Counted from the stretch's first letter, positions 52,228 to 61,344 are shown. The stretch is DNA of 64,000 nucleotides from Pseudodesulfovibrio sp. JC047 (GCF_010468615.1 NZ_WUEH01000009.1:62001-126000), one strand, 5' to 3'. Numbers and translations are program-made. The notes: generated by a model from the sequence alone, not told the origin.

Positions 52228-54063
52228 TTGAAAAAAAATATCCCCCACATAGAGCCGAAGTTCAAATTTTTGGCCGCTGATTTTCCGGATACGCCCGGGG
52301 TCTATCTGATGAAGAATGACGCAGGGCGTATTCTGTATGTTGGCAAGGCCAAGCGGTTGCGGAAGCGGCTGGCGTCCTATTTCCGGGCTCTTGACAAGCA
52401 TACGCCCAAGACCGCTGCGTTGGTCAGTCATATTCGATCCATTGATATCTTGTTGACCAGTACCGAAAAGGAGGCGTTGCTTCTTGAGTCAGGGCTGATC
52501 AAAAAGCATCGTCCCCGATATAACATCGTGCTCAAGGACGATAAACAATACGCCTTGTTCAAGCTGGATAAACAGGCGGAATTCCCGCGTCTTTCAATTA
52601 CCCGTAAAGTCGTGCGCGATGGATCGGTCTATTTCGGCCCGTTCACCTCCGCATCCGCAGCCCGAACCGTGTGGAAATTGTTGGGGAAGGTCTTTCCCCT
52701 CCGAAAGTGTACGGATACGACGTTCAAGAATCGGGTTCGGCCTTGTTTGTACTACGACATCCATCAATGCTGGGCGCCCTGTGTGAAAGACGTGGATCGC
52801 TCTTTATATAATGATATGGTTCAGCGAGTGGAAATGTTATTGTCCGGTCGCAGTTCGGAACTGGTGGATTCGTTGACCCGGCAGATGAAAGCTGCGTCAA
52901 AGATCATGGCGTTTGAAAAGGCTGCTGTTTTTCGCGATCAGATTCGGGCGGTGAAAAAGACCGTGGAAGGACAGGTGGCGGTCATTCATGACAATCGTGA
53001 TCGAGACGTGATCGGCTTGGCCCAAAGCGATCAGGGACTTGGGCTGGGGGTGCTGTTTGTGCGTCAGGGGCGGCTTCTTGATGAAAAGCAGTTTTTTTGG
53101 CCCGGCCTGACATTGGATGAAGGTCCCGAGGTTGTGGAAAGTTTCATTGCCCAGTTTTATGGGCCGGGGCGATTTATTCCTTCCATGATTCTTGCGCCCT
53201 ATGACTGCGAAGATTCACCGCTTTCCGAAGTCTTGGCCGAACGGGGTGTCGGGAGTGTGCGTATTGTCTTGCCGCAGACGACCAAGGAAAAACAGTTGAT
53301 CGGATTGGCGCGGAGTGTGGCGGCGCAGGCCCGTGAAAGGAAAGAGACCATCTCAACCCGGTTGCAGAAGGTTTTGCGCTTGTCCGAGGAGCCGGTGAGA
53401 ATCGAGTGCATTGACGCGTCTCATTTGTCGGGTTCGAATATGCGGGTCGGGCAGGTGGTTTTCGAGGATGGGCGACGAAATCCGGAAGCTTCACGGATAT
53501 ATGCCTTTCCCGAGTTGGATGGGACGGGCGATGATTATGCCGCTCTTGCGGCTTGGGCCAAACGTCGGATCGAATCCGGTCCGCCATGGCCGGATTTGGT
53601 GCTCCTTGATGGGGGACGGGGACAACTTTCCGCCGTTGAAGCGGCCTTGGCCAAATGTGTCGATGATGGCTGTTGGGAACTGGCTTCCATTGCCAAGGGG
53701 GAATCCCGTCGGGCCGGGGAATTGGGCGATTTCATTTTTCGACCGGGCCGCAAGAATCCCATGCCGCTCAAGCCTGGCAGTGCCGAGTTGCTTTTCTTGC
53801 AGAAAATGCGGGATGCCGCGCACCGCTTTGTGATCGGACGTCAGCGCAAATCGCGGAAAAAGGCGGTCCTGAGCAGTGAGTTGACGTCATTGCCCGGAAT
53901 TGGCCCGAAAACAGCTCGGATTCTGTGGGATCGCTTCGCTTCTCTTGATGATATGCTCGAAGCCGAGAGCGCAACGATTCGTGCGTTGCCCGGTATTGGC
54001 CGGAAACGCGCAGAGAGTATTCACACGGCCTTGCAGTCGCTTAAGGCATCGAGAAAAGGCTAG
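52228..54063 (+). CDS. uvrC: Excinuclease ABC subunit C
   Basis: UvrC makes both incisions in nucleotide excision repair. The 611 residues contain the GIY-YIG nuclease (PGVYLMKNDAGRILYVGKAK), a UVR motif region, the RNase-H-like second nuclease (ECIDASHLSG, LVLLDGGRGQLSA) and C-terminal helix-hairpin-helix repeats (LPGIGPKTARILW, LPGIGRKRAESI). The start is probably TTG at 52228, eight bases after AGGAG. The stop codon shares the CTAG with the convergent UPF0173 gene. Confidence 0.95.
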   Translation: MKKNIPHIEPKFKFLAADFPDTPGVYLMKNDAGRILYVGKAKRLRKRLASYFRALDKHTPKTAALVSHIRSIDILLTSTEKEALLLESGLIKKHRPRYNIVLKDDKQYALFKLDKQAEFPRLSITRKVVRDGSVYFGPFTSASAARTVWKLLGKVFPLRKCTDTTFKNRVRPCLYYDIHQCWAPCVKDVDRSLYNDMVQRVEMLLSGRSSELVDSLTRQMKAASKIMAFEKAAVFRDQIRAVKKTVEGQVAVIHDNRDRDVIGLAQSDQGLGLGVLFVRQGRLLDEKQFFWPGLTLDEGPEVVESFIAQFYGPGRFIPSMILAPYDCEDSPLSEVLAERGVGSVRIVLPQTTKEKQLIGLARSVAAQARERKETISTRLQKVLRLSEEPVRIECIDASHLSGSNMRVGQVVFEDGRRNPEASRIYAFPELDGTGDDYAALAAWAKRRIESGPPWPDLVLLDGGRGQLSAVEAALAKCVDDGCWELASIAKGESRRAGELGDFIFRPGRKNPMPLKPGSAELLFLQKMRDAAHRFVIGRQRKSRKKAVLSSELTSLPGIGPKTARILWDRFASLDDMLEAESATIRALPGIGRKRAESIHTALQSLKASRKG

Positions 54064-54737
54064 ATTTCGAAGGGCGTATCTATCGCCAACGTCAAAAGCT
54101 CAGTGTCTGGAGCAGTCAGGGCCAGTTGTTCGGCCATGGCTTGGGTGTTTTGATCCAGAATGGGCCATGTTCCCCAATGTTGCGGGATGATTTTTTTGCA
54201 GCCGAGCAATTTGCAGGCATAGGCGGCCTGTTTGGCGTCCATGGTGAATCGTCCGCCGATTGGCAGCATGGCGATATCGATATCATGAAATTTGCCGAAT
54301 AGTTCCATGTCACCAAACAATCCGGTGTCCCCTGAGTTGTAGATACAGAGTCCGTCTGAGTCGGTGATGATGAACCCGGCCGGAGAGCCCGTTGCAGCGG
54401 AATGCATGGCTTGGACCATTTTGATGTCCAGCCCGTGTCGGGTGACAGTCCCACCAATGTTCATGCCGACCCCGAGGTGTTCAGGGAGACCGAGGCCGAT
54501 GAGTTCCTGAATGACGTCAAAAATGGCTACGACTTCGGCATCGTGTTTGATGGCCAATTCCAGTGCCTGTCCGATGTGGTCCGTGTGGTCGTGTGTGACC
54601 AGAATGAGTGAACAGTCCTGAATGTCCTTGTATGATGTGGTCGCACTGGGGTTGCCGACGAAAAACGGATCAATGAACACCGTTGTGTCAGCGGTTTTGA
54701 GTCTGAAATTTGCGTGACCGAACCATGTGATCTCCAT
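54060..54737 (-). CDS. UPF0173-family metal-dependent hydrolase
   Basis: The 225-residue metallo-beta-lactamase-fold protein has the metal site THDHTDHIG near residue 52, plus VTRHGLDI and later GDTGLFGDME and a His in PQHWGTWP, the UPF0173 pattern. The substrate is unknown. It follows ubiX by one base on the minus strand and is convergent with uvrC, the stop codons overlapping in CTAG. Confidence 0.92.
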   Translation of the reverse strand: MEITWFGHANFRLKTADTTVFIDPFFVGNPSATTSYKDIQDCSLILVTHDHTDHIGQALELAIKHDAEVVAIFDVIQELIGLGLPEHLGVGMNIGGTVTRHGLDIKMVQAMHSAATGSPAGFIITDSDGLCIYNSGDTGLFGDMELFGKFHDIDIAMLPIGGRFTMDAKQAAYACKLLGCKKIIPQHWGTWPILDQNTQAMAEQLALTAPDTELLTLAIDTPFEI

Positions 54738-54738
54738 T

Positions 54739-55314
54739 CTATGACTCCTTTTCTCCCCACCGTGTGAACAGCTCGTGGGGGATGTCCAATTGATCGAGAA
54801 TTCGGCCGGCCAGATGATTGGCCATGTCCTCGATGGTTGCCGGACGATGGTAAAAGCCCGGACTTGCCGGTACTATCACAGCTCCGGCCTTGGCGACCGT
54901 GAGCATGTTTTCCAAATGGATAATGGAGTAGGGCGCTTCTCGCGGCACCAGAATGAGTTTTTTCCGTTCCTTGAGCGTCACATCGGCAGCCCGATGAATG
55001 AGTGTGTGACCGAAGCCAGTCGCCACAGCGGACAGGGTCGCCATGGAGCAAGGGCAGATAATCATGCCGCTGTGCCGCCATGAACCGCTGGCGGGTGGGG
55101 CCGCAATATCATCTGCGGCATGGACGGCAGAGGCTCCGTGAGTCAGCGCGTCCATGGAAAAGTCTGTTTCGAGAGTCAGGACTTTTTTGGCTGCATCAGA
55201 AATGATGACATGCAATTCAATGTCGTTTCGGTGACCAAGGGCGTTGACCAGTGAGGCTGCGTACAATGTGCCGCTTGCCCCGCTGACTGCGAGTATGATG
55301 CGTTTTTTTGTCAT
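54739..55314 (-). CDS. ubiX: Flavin prenyltransferase UbiX
   Basis: UbiX adds dimethylallyl to FMN to make the prenylated flavin cofactor needed by UbiD decarboxylases. The 191 residues begin KKRIILAVSGASGTLYAASLVNAL, with the conserved PCSMATLSAVATGFGHTLIHRAADV and LVPREAPYSIIHLENM. The start at 55314 has AGGAAA upstream; the longer frame lacks support. A UbiD-family gene lies at 58740, the likely user of the cofactor. Confidence 0.94.
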   Translation of the reverse strand: MTKKRIILAVSGASGTLYAASLVNALGHRNDIELHVIISDAAKKVLTLETDFSMDALTHGASAVHAADDIAAPPASGSWRHSGMIICPCSMATLSAVATGFGHTLIHRAADVTLKERKKLILVPREAPYSIIHLENMLTVAKAGAVIVPASPGFYHRPATIEDMANHLAGRILDQLDIPHELFTRWGEKES

Positions 55315-55436
55315 TGTTTTCCTACTGAAATGTCTTTTTGCCATATAGACTTTTTTTAGACTTTTTTGCAAGTGAAAAGAACAGATGGGTATTTCATCTT
55401 TTTTTCAATTCTTTTTTCCGAGAGACGGGTCGAGCC

Positions 55437-55465
55437 TTGACAAAGAAGTGTGTGGAGTATAGCTA
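55437..55465 (+). promoter_or_regulatory. Promoter of tRNA-Arg
   Basis: TTGACA (55437-55442) with TAGCTA at spacing 17 (or TATAGC at 15), ending 11 bases before the tRNA. Confidence 0.7.
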
Positions 55466-55476
55466 CACCTTCTCAC

Positions 55477-55553
55477 GGGCTATTAGCTCAGCTGGATAGA
55501 GTGCTTGCCTCCGGAGCAAGAAGTCACAAGTTCGAATCTTGTATAGCCCGCCA
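55477..55553 (+). tRNA. tRNA-Arg (CCG)
   Basis: Acceptor stem GGGCTAT/ATAGCCC, D-arm TAGCTCAGCTGGATAGAG, anticodon loop CTCCGGA (CCG), T-loop TTCGAAT and encoded CCA. Confidence 0.97.
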
Positions 55554-55564
55554 TAGAAATCATG

Positions 55565-55599
55565 GACTTACGTGCATATTGCGCGTGAGTCTTTTTCTT
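55565..55599 (+). terminator. Terminator after tRNA-Arg
   Basis: GACTTACGTGC pairs with GCGCGTGAGTC (11 bp including two G-T pairs), loop ATATT, then TTTTTCTTT. Confidence 0.88.
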
Positions 55600-55690
55600 T
55601 TTTTCCCCTCTTTCTCTTTTTCTCGCCGTTTCGTTGTTGTAAGTGTTTGAGTCTTCACGAGTTTTTACACTTTTTTGAAGGCGTGAGATA

Positions 55691-55722
55691 AAAGAAAAGA
55701 CCCCACCGGAATTGGCAGGGCC
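55691..55722 (-). terminator. Terminator after the histidine kinase gene
   Basis: On the minus strand GGCCCTGCC, loop AATTCC, GGTGGGGTC, followed by TTTTCTTTT; three G-T pairs. Confidence 0.75.
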
Positions 55723-55737
55723 TTTGAAAACATGATT

Positions 55738-57078
55738 TTATGCTGTTGGAAAGGGGAATCGGGCATTGATCGTACACCCTTTGCCTATGTCGCTTTCTAT
55801 GGAAACAGTCCCGCCTTCGGCCTCGACCCGTTCACGAATGTTGATAATTCCGTTTCCCAGTCGTGCCTTTTCAAGGATAAAACCCTGTCCATCATCCGAG
55901 ATTGAGATGTGAACGCCGTCGTCAAGGCATTGTATTGCAACGTCGATGCTCGTCGCGTTTCCATGCCGTTGGGCGTTATTACTTGCTTCCTGAACAATGC
56001 GGAAGATGGGAATGTAGAGCGTGTTCGGAATCGTTTCGTTTGTGCATTTCAGGGAAACGGTACTTTTCGGATGCAGGGAATGGTTAAAAAACCATCGCAA
56101 GGCATCTTTCAAGCCTCGTTCATCCAGAATCGCAGGATGCAGGTCCTTGACAATGGATTGGATCTCTTCGTGAGCCTGGCTGAGATGCTGGATGACGTTA
56201 GGCAACACCTCCGCCTTATTCGTCATGTCCTTTGACAACAGTTCCAGTTTGAGCCGGACCCCGATCAATGTCTGAGTGATCCCGTCGTGCAGTTCTCGTC
56301 CGATGCGTGCCTGTTCCTTTTCCGTTGCATTGAGCAACCGTTTACGGGAAACTGTCAATTGTTGAAGCCGATCAAGCATCGCATTGAATGAGATCAACAA
56401 CATATTGAGTTCATCGTGAGCCTCGGTTGTTTCAATGCGTTTTTTGATGTCACCTGTCGAAACGATCTTGGTCGCGAGGTATATTTTACGAAGTGGGATC
56501 ATGATGGCTTTCCAGAAAACAGTCAGCCATATCACAATGAAAAAGATACTCACTATTCCTATGGCAAAAAGATACACCATCCTTTGTGTCCGGATGTGTT
56601 CGATATACAGGTACGTGCTTTGGGCCATGATATTGGCCTTTGTCACGAGTGCATTGAGTATCAGCGCAAGTTGTGTGCGGTTGTAATATTGAACTGTATT
56701 GTATTCCTTTTCGGAAATGTCGGTGCCACCTGTGCGGTATGTGCGGATTGTCGTTTGAAAGGCATCATTAACCTTTTTGAGTTCTGTTTTCATCGACGAG
56801 ACATAGGACGCAACTCTTTTGGGTTGCATGTCGAGATCATGATGAATCTTTTCCATCACGATATCCCATTGCCTTTTGATGCGGATATGATTGTCCTTCG
56901 TCAATTCGGCAGAGATCCTATACAGCGTGGATGCGTCGCGTGTTAAATCATACGCCTGATGGCTATCTGCAATGGCTTCGCCAATCGAGCTGCTTGTCGT
57001 GACAAAGGTCACGGCAAACGCCGTCAACGCGAGAATGACAATCGCAAAGAGTATTGAAAGTTGTGCTTTGATTTTCAT
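55738..57078 (-). CDS. NarX/DegS-type membrane sensor histidine kinase
   Basis: The 446-residue protein has an N-terminal membrane helix (LSILFAIVILALTAFAVTF), a periplasmic all-helical region of about 130 residues and a second helix (VYLFAIGIVSIFFIVIWLTVF). A HAMP domain follows, then a HisKA_3 dimerisation domain with phospho-His in ARIGRELHDGITQTLIG and an ATPase domain ending GNGIINIRERVEAEGG. Such kinases pair with NarL-type regulators, none of which is in the window. It begins two bases after a periplasmic binding-protein gene, implying that the binding protein presents a ligand to this sensor. Confidence 0.9.
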   Translation of the reverse strand: MKIKAQLSILFAIVILALTAFAVTFVTTSSSIGEAIADSHQAYDLTRDASTLYRISAELTKDNHIRIKRQWDIVMEKIHHDLDMQPKRVASYVSSMKTELKKVNDAFQTTIRTYRTGGTDISEKEYNTVQYYNRTQLALILNALVTKANIMAQSTYLYIEHIRTQRMVYLFAIGIVSIFFIVIWLTVFWKAIMIPLRKIYLATKIVSTGDIKKRIETTEAHDELNMLLISFNAMLDRLQQLTVSRKRLLNATEKEQARIGRELHDGITQTLIGVRLKLELLSKDMTNKAEVLPNVIQHLSQAHEEIQSIVKDLHPAILDERGLKDALRWFFNHSLHPKSTVSLKCTNETIPNTLYIPIFRIVQEASNNAQRHGNATSIDVAIQCLDDGVHISISDDGQGFILEKARLGNGIINIRERVEAEGGTVSIESDIGKGCTINARFPFPTA

Positions 57079-57080
57079 GT

Positions 57081-58049
57081 CTAATGAATGAAAGTGACTG
57101 CATCAGGAGCCGCTTTTTTGAGTGGTTTTGGATCGACATAATCGAAGTAATTGCGTGAAGTTTCTCGCTCGACGAAATGCTTGTCAATGGCCCATGTTTC
57201 CATGGTTTCCATGGCCAGAAGCAGGGATTGACGCAACTTGAGGTCATAGGTGATTTCTTCGATGGCTTCCTGGGCTTTTGGCAGGGGATAGTTCTTTGAT
57301 TTCGAGACGATTTCAATGCATTCTTCAGGGTGTGTCTTCAAGAATTCCTGGGCTTTCAATATCCCTTTGAAAACTTTGTTGACCATATTGGGATGCTGTT
57401 TGATCATTTTTCGATTCATCATCAATACGAGAAGTTTCCGAGCCATGTTTTGACTTTGGAAAACTTTCCATTTCCCTTTGCCAAGGGCTTTTTTCGAACT
57501 TTCGATAGGTTTGCCATGTTGGAAGACCGCGTCAACCTGTCCGGCTGCAATGGCGATGGGCATCTGTTTTTTGCTCATGGTGACAACCGTGACCGCATCT
57601 TGCGGGATACCATTGAAGCTCAGTTGCTTGTAAAGAGCAAAGTGGTCGAATGCCCCTATGACCGCGACCTTTTTCCCTTTGATATCGGAAAATTGAGTGA
57701 TACCGGAAGCGTTTCTCGTGAGCAGTTTCAACTGATTGTCCGTGTAAGAAATCGTGCCGACAATGGCATGTTTTTTCGGGTCGAATTGGTCGGAAAAGAT
57801 GATGGTGTTGGGTGAGGTTGTTCCGATATCCACGGTCCCATCGAGGAAGGCGTTCAAGGCGTCAATGCCGTTTTTGTAGACAACCATTTGAGTGTCGGTA
57901 TCCTGAATGAAACCCTTGGCAATGGCGATGTCAACCGTGATGGACATGGCCCCTGCTCCAGATGAAAAAGAGAGAGGAGAGGTTGCCATTGCAGGGGAGC
58001 TTGCAGCGGTAAGAACTATAATGAACAGTGTAATAAGGGCTTTTTTCAC
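57081..58049 (-). CDS. Periplasmic substrate-binding protein (NMT1/SsuA-like)
   Basis: The 322-residue protein has a signal peptide ending in PAMA/T and the two-lobed pattern of NMT1/THI5/SsuA binding proteins: AIAKGFIQDTDTQMVVYKNG, DIGTTSPNTIIF, then DIKGKKVAVIGAFDHFALY and AAGQVDAVFQHGKP. No ABC permease or ATPase gene is adjacent, and the next gene is a histidine kinase, so it probably acts as a ligand receptor rather than in uptake. The start is GTG with AGGAT upstream. Its promoter carries a palindrome over the -35 box. Confidence 0.88.
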   Translation of the reverse strand: MKKALITLFIIVLTAASSPAMATSPLSFSSGAGAMSITVDIAIAKGFIQDTDTQMVVYKNGIDALNAFLDGTVDIGTTSPNTIIFSDQFDPKKHAIVGTISYTDNQLKLLTRNASGITQFSDIKGKKVAVIGAFDHFALYKQLSFNGIPQDAVTVVTMSKKQMPIAIAAGQVDAVFQHGKPIESSKKALGKGKWKVFQSQNMARKLLVLMMNRKMIKQHPNMVNKVFKGILKAQEFLKTHPEECIEIVSKSKNYPLPKAQEAIEEITYDLKLRQSLLLAMETMETWAIDKHFVERETSRNYFDYVDPKPLKKAAPDAVTFIH

Positions 58050-58079
58050 GGCGGATATCCTTTTTGATTATTTGGGATG

Positions 58080-58115
58080 CATATACTTTGTGTGAACTAT
58101 TTGCACAAGTGCAAA
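58080..58115 (-). promoter_or_regulatory. Promoter and operator of the binding-protein/kinase pair
   Basis: On the minus strand TTGTGC (58103-58108), spacer 17, TATATG (58080-58085). The perfect palindrome TTTGCAC-AA-GTGCAAA (58100-58115) covers the -35 box, a good repressor site. Confidence 0.6.
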
Positions 58116-58274
58116 ATGACCGGTACGCACGATCTTCTTTTTGTGAGAAGACGTGTTATACCAAGGTATTGATTTTTGGAGCCTTACGGTTGGTTAAGAG
58201 ATTCTCTGGTGTGTTGGGAAAGGATGAAAGGGGCTGACGATGGGGCAATTCGAGAAAGAAGTGTAACCGGTGTG

Positions 58275-58299
58275 TTTTTTGAAATTATAATTCAAAAAA
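58275..58299. repeat. AT-only inverted repeat upstream of Cys-rich gene
   Basis: TTTTTTGAA, 7 bases (ATTATAA), TTCAAAAAA: a perfect 9-bp inverted repeat 55 bases before the Cys-rich gene. It could be an operator or a promoter-proximal hairpin. Confidence 0.45.
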
Positions 58300-58353
58300 A
58301 AAGAATGGTATGGTGCAGTACACGCTGTGAGTTTTGATTATGGAGGGGCTTTG

Positions 58354-58626
58354 ATGCGGACAGTGAAACCTATTTCAAACAAATGTCACGAATGCGTTTT
58401 CTTCCATAAACGATGTGTTCTTGGACACAGGCGGCCTTGGAATTCTTTGACGTGTGATGATTTTAGGCCGTATTGTCTTATTTGTCCGTATCCGAAAGAA
58501 TTTTGTAACACCTGCCGTAATCGTGCATCTCGAAAAATGAAGCCGCTTGAAGGGGGAACCAAATCCTTTTTCAGGCAGCATGACACGCTCCAATTCGAGT
58601 GCGTTTGGCAGATGCCAAATCTTTAG
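58354..58626 (+). CDS. Small cysteine-rich protein of unknown function
   Basis: The 90-residue protein has nine cysteines, eight of them in the first 50 residues: K-C-H-E-C, R-C, T-C-D, Y-C-L-I-C-P and F-C-N-T-C, plus a later E-C. The three CxxC pairs suggest one or two zinc ribbons or an iron-sulfur cluster. Many Arg/Lys and aromatic residues suggest nucleic-acid or protein contact. GGAGGGG lies a few bases before the ATG, so it is surely translated; an upstream in-frame start is rejected. I do not recognise the family. It is flanked by an AT-only palindrome upstream. Confidence 0.75.
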   Translation: MRTVKPISNKCHECVFFHKRCVLGHRRPWNSLTCDDFRPYCLICPYPKEFCNTCRNRASRKMKPLEGGTKSFFRQHDTLQFECVWQMPNL

Positions 58627-58739
58627 TAACTCATGATATCATATCTGGAGGCCGGTTCTCGGCCATTGTGAATCTCCGCTTAACTTTTCTTTTTTTTCCG
58701 TCTAGATTAATGCGCCACATGTAACAAAACGGGAATCTC

Positions 58740-60584
58740 ATGGGATACAAGAATACTCGCGAGTGCCTTGACGCACTCGAAGCCAAAGGGGAATTGGTTC
58801 GCATTGATGCGTGCATGGACGCCACTATCGAAATAGGTGCGATTCAACGACGGGTTTTTCAGGCCGGAGGTCCGGCTCTGCTTTTCAACCATGTGAAAGG
58901 GTGTCGTTTCCCGATGGCTGCCAATATCTTTGGGACCATGGAACGGATGCGGTTCATTTTCAGTGACACCATTGATATGGTAGAACGGTTGATGAAGCTC
59001 AAATTGCATCCTTTGGAAGCCCTTAAACATCCCCTGAAGTATCTCGGCGCGCCTCTGACAGGATTTCATACCATCCCCCGACGGGTTTCTTCCGGTCCGG
59101 TCATGGATAATGAAACCGTTATTTCTTCTTTGCCGCACCTTGTTTCCTGGCCCATGGATGGTGGTGGGTATGTCACCTTGCCGCAAGTCTACACCGAAGA
59201 GCCTGATGCGCCTGGGTGTACCCGGTCAAACATGGGTATGTATCGCGTTCAGCTCACGGGCAATGAATATGTCCCGGATGAGGAAATCGGGCTGCATTAT
59301 CAAATCCATCGAGGCATCGGGCATCATCACGCCCAGGCTTTACGCTCGGGAAAACCGCTCAAGGTGAATATCTTTGTGGGCGGCGCTCCGGCCATGACTT
59401 TGGCCGCTGTCATGCCACTTCCCGAGGGTTTGCCTGAATTGTTTTTTGCCGGAGCCATGGCCGGGCACCGTATTCCCATGATTCAACGCAAGGGCGAGTT
59501 GCCGATTTCTTCTCAGGCCGATTTTTGTATTTGTGGAACAATGCTGGATGGGGTGGAAAAACCCGAAGGCCCGTTTGGCGATCATTTGGGCTATTACAGT
59601 CTTGCCCATGATTTTCCTGTCCTCAAAGTGGACAAGGTGTACCACCGTAACGATGCGATTTGGCCATTCACCACGGTTGGCCGTCCGCCGCAGGAAGATA
59701 CCATGTTTGGTCAGTTCATTCATGAATTGACCGCTGACCTTGTGCCGTCTGTTTTTGCCGGAGTTCACGAAGTTCATGCGGTGGACGCGGCCGGTGTCCA
59801 TCCCTTGCTTTTGGCCGTCGGCAGTGAACGATATGTCCCGTATGCCAAGGAGCGGCAGCCCCAGGAATTGTTGACGAATGCCTTGTCCTTATTAGGCAAC
59901 ACCCAGACATCGTTATCCAAATACGTTCTGATCGCCGCTCGAGAGGACATGGACAGCGGCGCGACGTGTCATGACATTCCCGGATTTTTCCGGCATATGT
60001 TGGAGCGCGTTGATTTGAAGCGTGATTTGCATTTCATTACCCGGACGACCATTGATACCCTGGATTATTCCGGTATCAGTTTGAATCAGGGGTCCAAGTT
60101 GATCTTTGCCGCAGCCGGAGCAGTCAAGCGAGAGCTTGGCACGGAATTGCCTTCCGGTATTGAATTGCCACGCGGTTTCCGTGATCCGCGGGTCTTTGCG
60201 CCCGGAATTTTGATTCTCAAAGGCCCAAAACATCGGCGTAAGCGCGATCAGCAAGACCCGGCGTTGGACCGTATTGGTGAACGGTTGAAGGCTGTTCGAG
60301 GTCTTGAGAAGTTCCCCATGATTGTTGTTGCTGACAACGCTGGATTCACGGCAAAGAATTGGGAAAATTTCTTATGGGTGACGTTTACTCGCTCTGACCC
60401 GGCGACTGACATATACGGGGTGGGTGGATTTACCCATGCCAAGCATTGGGGAGCTGACACGGCCATTTTAGTGGACGCTCGGCTCAAGACGTATCATGCA
60501 CCGCCGCTCGACCCAGACCCGGATGTGGAAAAACGGATTGATGCCCTTGGCGCAAAGGGCGGGCCTTTGTACGGAATCATATAG
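58740..60584 (+). CDS. UbiD-family decarboxylase
   Basis: The 614-residue protein shows UbiD (PF01977) architecture: N-terminal YKNTRECLDALEAKGELVRID, central NMGMYRVQLTGNEYV and HYQIHRGIGHHHAQA, GAMAGHRIPMIQRKGELP, and the prenyl-FMN region EGPFGDHLGYYSLAHDFPVLKV. The E-G-P-F-G-x-x-x-G motif and C-terminal DPATDIYGVGGFTHAKHWG support an active enzyme using prenylated flavin from UbiX. Family members decarboxylate aromatic or alpha,beta-unsaturated acids; in organisms without ubiquinone this may serve menaquinone synthesis by the futalosine route. At 614 residues it is longer than E. coli UbiD, as in the MqnL-like branch; assignment to that branch is inference. Confidence 0.9.
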   Translation: MGYKNTRECLDALEAKGELVRIDACMDATIEIGAIQRRVFQAGGPALLFNHVKGCRFPMAANIFGTMERMRFIFSDTIDMVERLMKLKLHPLEALKHPLKYLGAPLTGFHTIPRRVSSGPVMDNETVISSLPHLVSWPMDGGGYVTLPQVYTEEPDAPGCTRSNMGMYRVQLTGNEYVPDEEIGLHYQIHRGIGHHHAQALRSGKPLKVNIFVGGAPAMTLAAVMPLPEGLPELFFAGAMAGHRIPMIQRKGELPISSQADFCICGTMLDGVEKPEGPFGDHLGYYSLAHDFPVLKVDKVYHRNDAIWPFTTVGRPPQEDTMFGQFIHELTADLVPSVFAGVHEVHAVDAAGVHPLLLAVGSERYVPYAKERQPQELLTNALSLLGNTQTSLSKYVLIAAREDMDSGATCHDIPGFFRHMLERVDLKRDLHFITRTTIDTLDYSGISLNQGSKLIFAAAGAVKRELGTELPSGIELPRGFRDPRVFAPGILILKGPKHRRKRDQQDPALDRIGERLKAVRGLEKFPMIVVADNAGFTAKNWENFLWVTFTRSDPATDIYGVGGFTHAKHWGADTAILVDARLKTYHAPPLDPDPDVEKRIDALGAKGGPLYGII

Positions 60585-60598
60585 CTGTGGAGATAACA

Positions 60599-61108
60599 AT
60601 GGATGAGAAGGTCTTACAGGAGCTGAAACTCGCTTTCGCCTGTGATGTGTACGAAACGGTGAAGGCTGCCCGGAAGAATCACGATGAACATGTTTTTCGT
60701 CACACCATGGCTGAAGAAAGTGGTCAGTTGGTTTTTGCTGGAATGTTCCCCAAGCAGGACCTCCTGCAATTCCCTAATCTGACAGAAGAATTCATCGCAA
60801 AGTTGCACACTTTCAATCTGCTCGGCATCATTACTGACGGTAAAAGTGGATTGGACATGTTCTATCTTGGCGGGATGAACAAACCCTTTACTTCTTTGAC
60901 TGGTGGTCCCGAATTGGCCAAGATCTTGTCAGATGACCCACTCTTGGCCTTTCTGGAAATGTATTTTAAAATCAAGGGAATCATGATCGATTTCCGACTC
61001 ATGAATTACGAAGAATTTGTCCGTGCCATCGAAAGCGAAGTCTTTAAGAATACCTCCTTTTCACAGATGAGCGAAGCACAGGATTTACTCAACATGACCA
61101 AGAATTAA
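60599..61108 (+). CDS. Conserved-looking cytoplasmic protein of unknown function
   Basis: The 169-residue protein has no signal peptide or membrane segment. It is mixed alpha/beta with a polar, acidic surface (ELKLAFACDVYETVKAARKNHDEH at the start) and one Cys. I recognise no family. GGAG lies six bases before the ATG at 60599, and the gene begins 14 bases after the UbiD-family stop, so it is probably co-transcribed and may serve the same pathway. It is followed by the hairpin- and repeat-rich spacer. Confidence 0.7.
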   Translation: MDEKVLQELKLAFACDVYETVKAARKNHDEHVFRHTMAEESGQLVFAGMFPKQDLLQFPNLTEEFIAKLHTFNLLGIITDGKSGLDMFYLGGMNKPFTSLTGGPELAKILSDDPLLAFLEMYFKIKGIMIDFRLMNYEEFVRAIESEVFKNTSFSQMSEAQDLLNMTKN

Positions 61109-61124
61109 GTTTTACTTGGGGGGG

Positions 61125-61301
61125 GCCTCCCGGCGGGCGCCTTCAGCGGGACCAGGACGCTGTCCTGGACCTGCCAAAGACCCCTTTGAAAAGGGGTCTC
61201 TGGACTCCCCGAAACTTTTTGTCGCTCGCTTCGCTCGAAGCTGTCGGCAGCGAAAGTTCATGCGGTTTTGGGAGAACGTTGTAAAAAATTAAATTTTTTA
61301 C
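61125..61301. repeat. Hairpin-rich intergenic element
   Basis: Several perfect hairpins follow one another: CCAGGAC/GTCCTGG at 61152-61168, GACCCCTTT/AAAGGGGTC at 61179-61198, CTTCG/CGAAG near 61230, and GTAAAAAATT/AATTTTTTAC at 61281-61301. The layout (G-rich start, GGGGTCTCTGG, then CCGAAACTTTTT) resembles the dispersed intergenic repeats of Desulfovibrio genomes. No protein is supported. Confidence 0.6.
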
Positions 61302-61344
61302 AGACTTTGTGGCTGTGATGGCTTTTTTTTGATTTCTTTTTATT

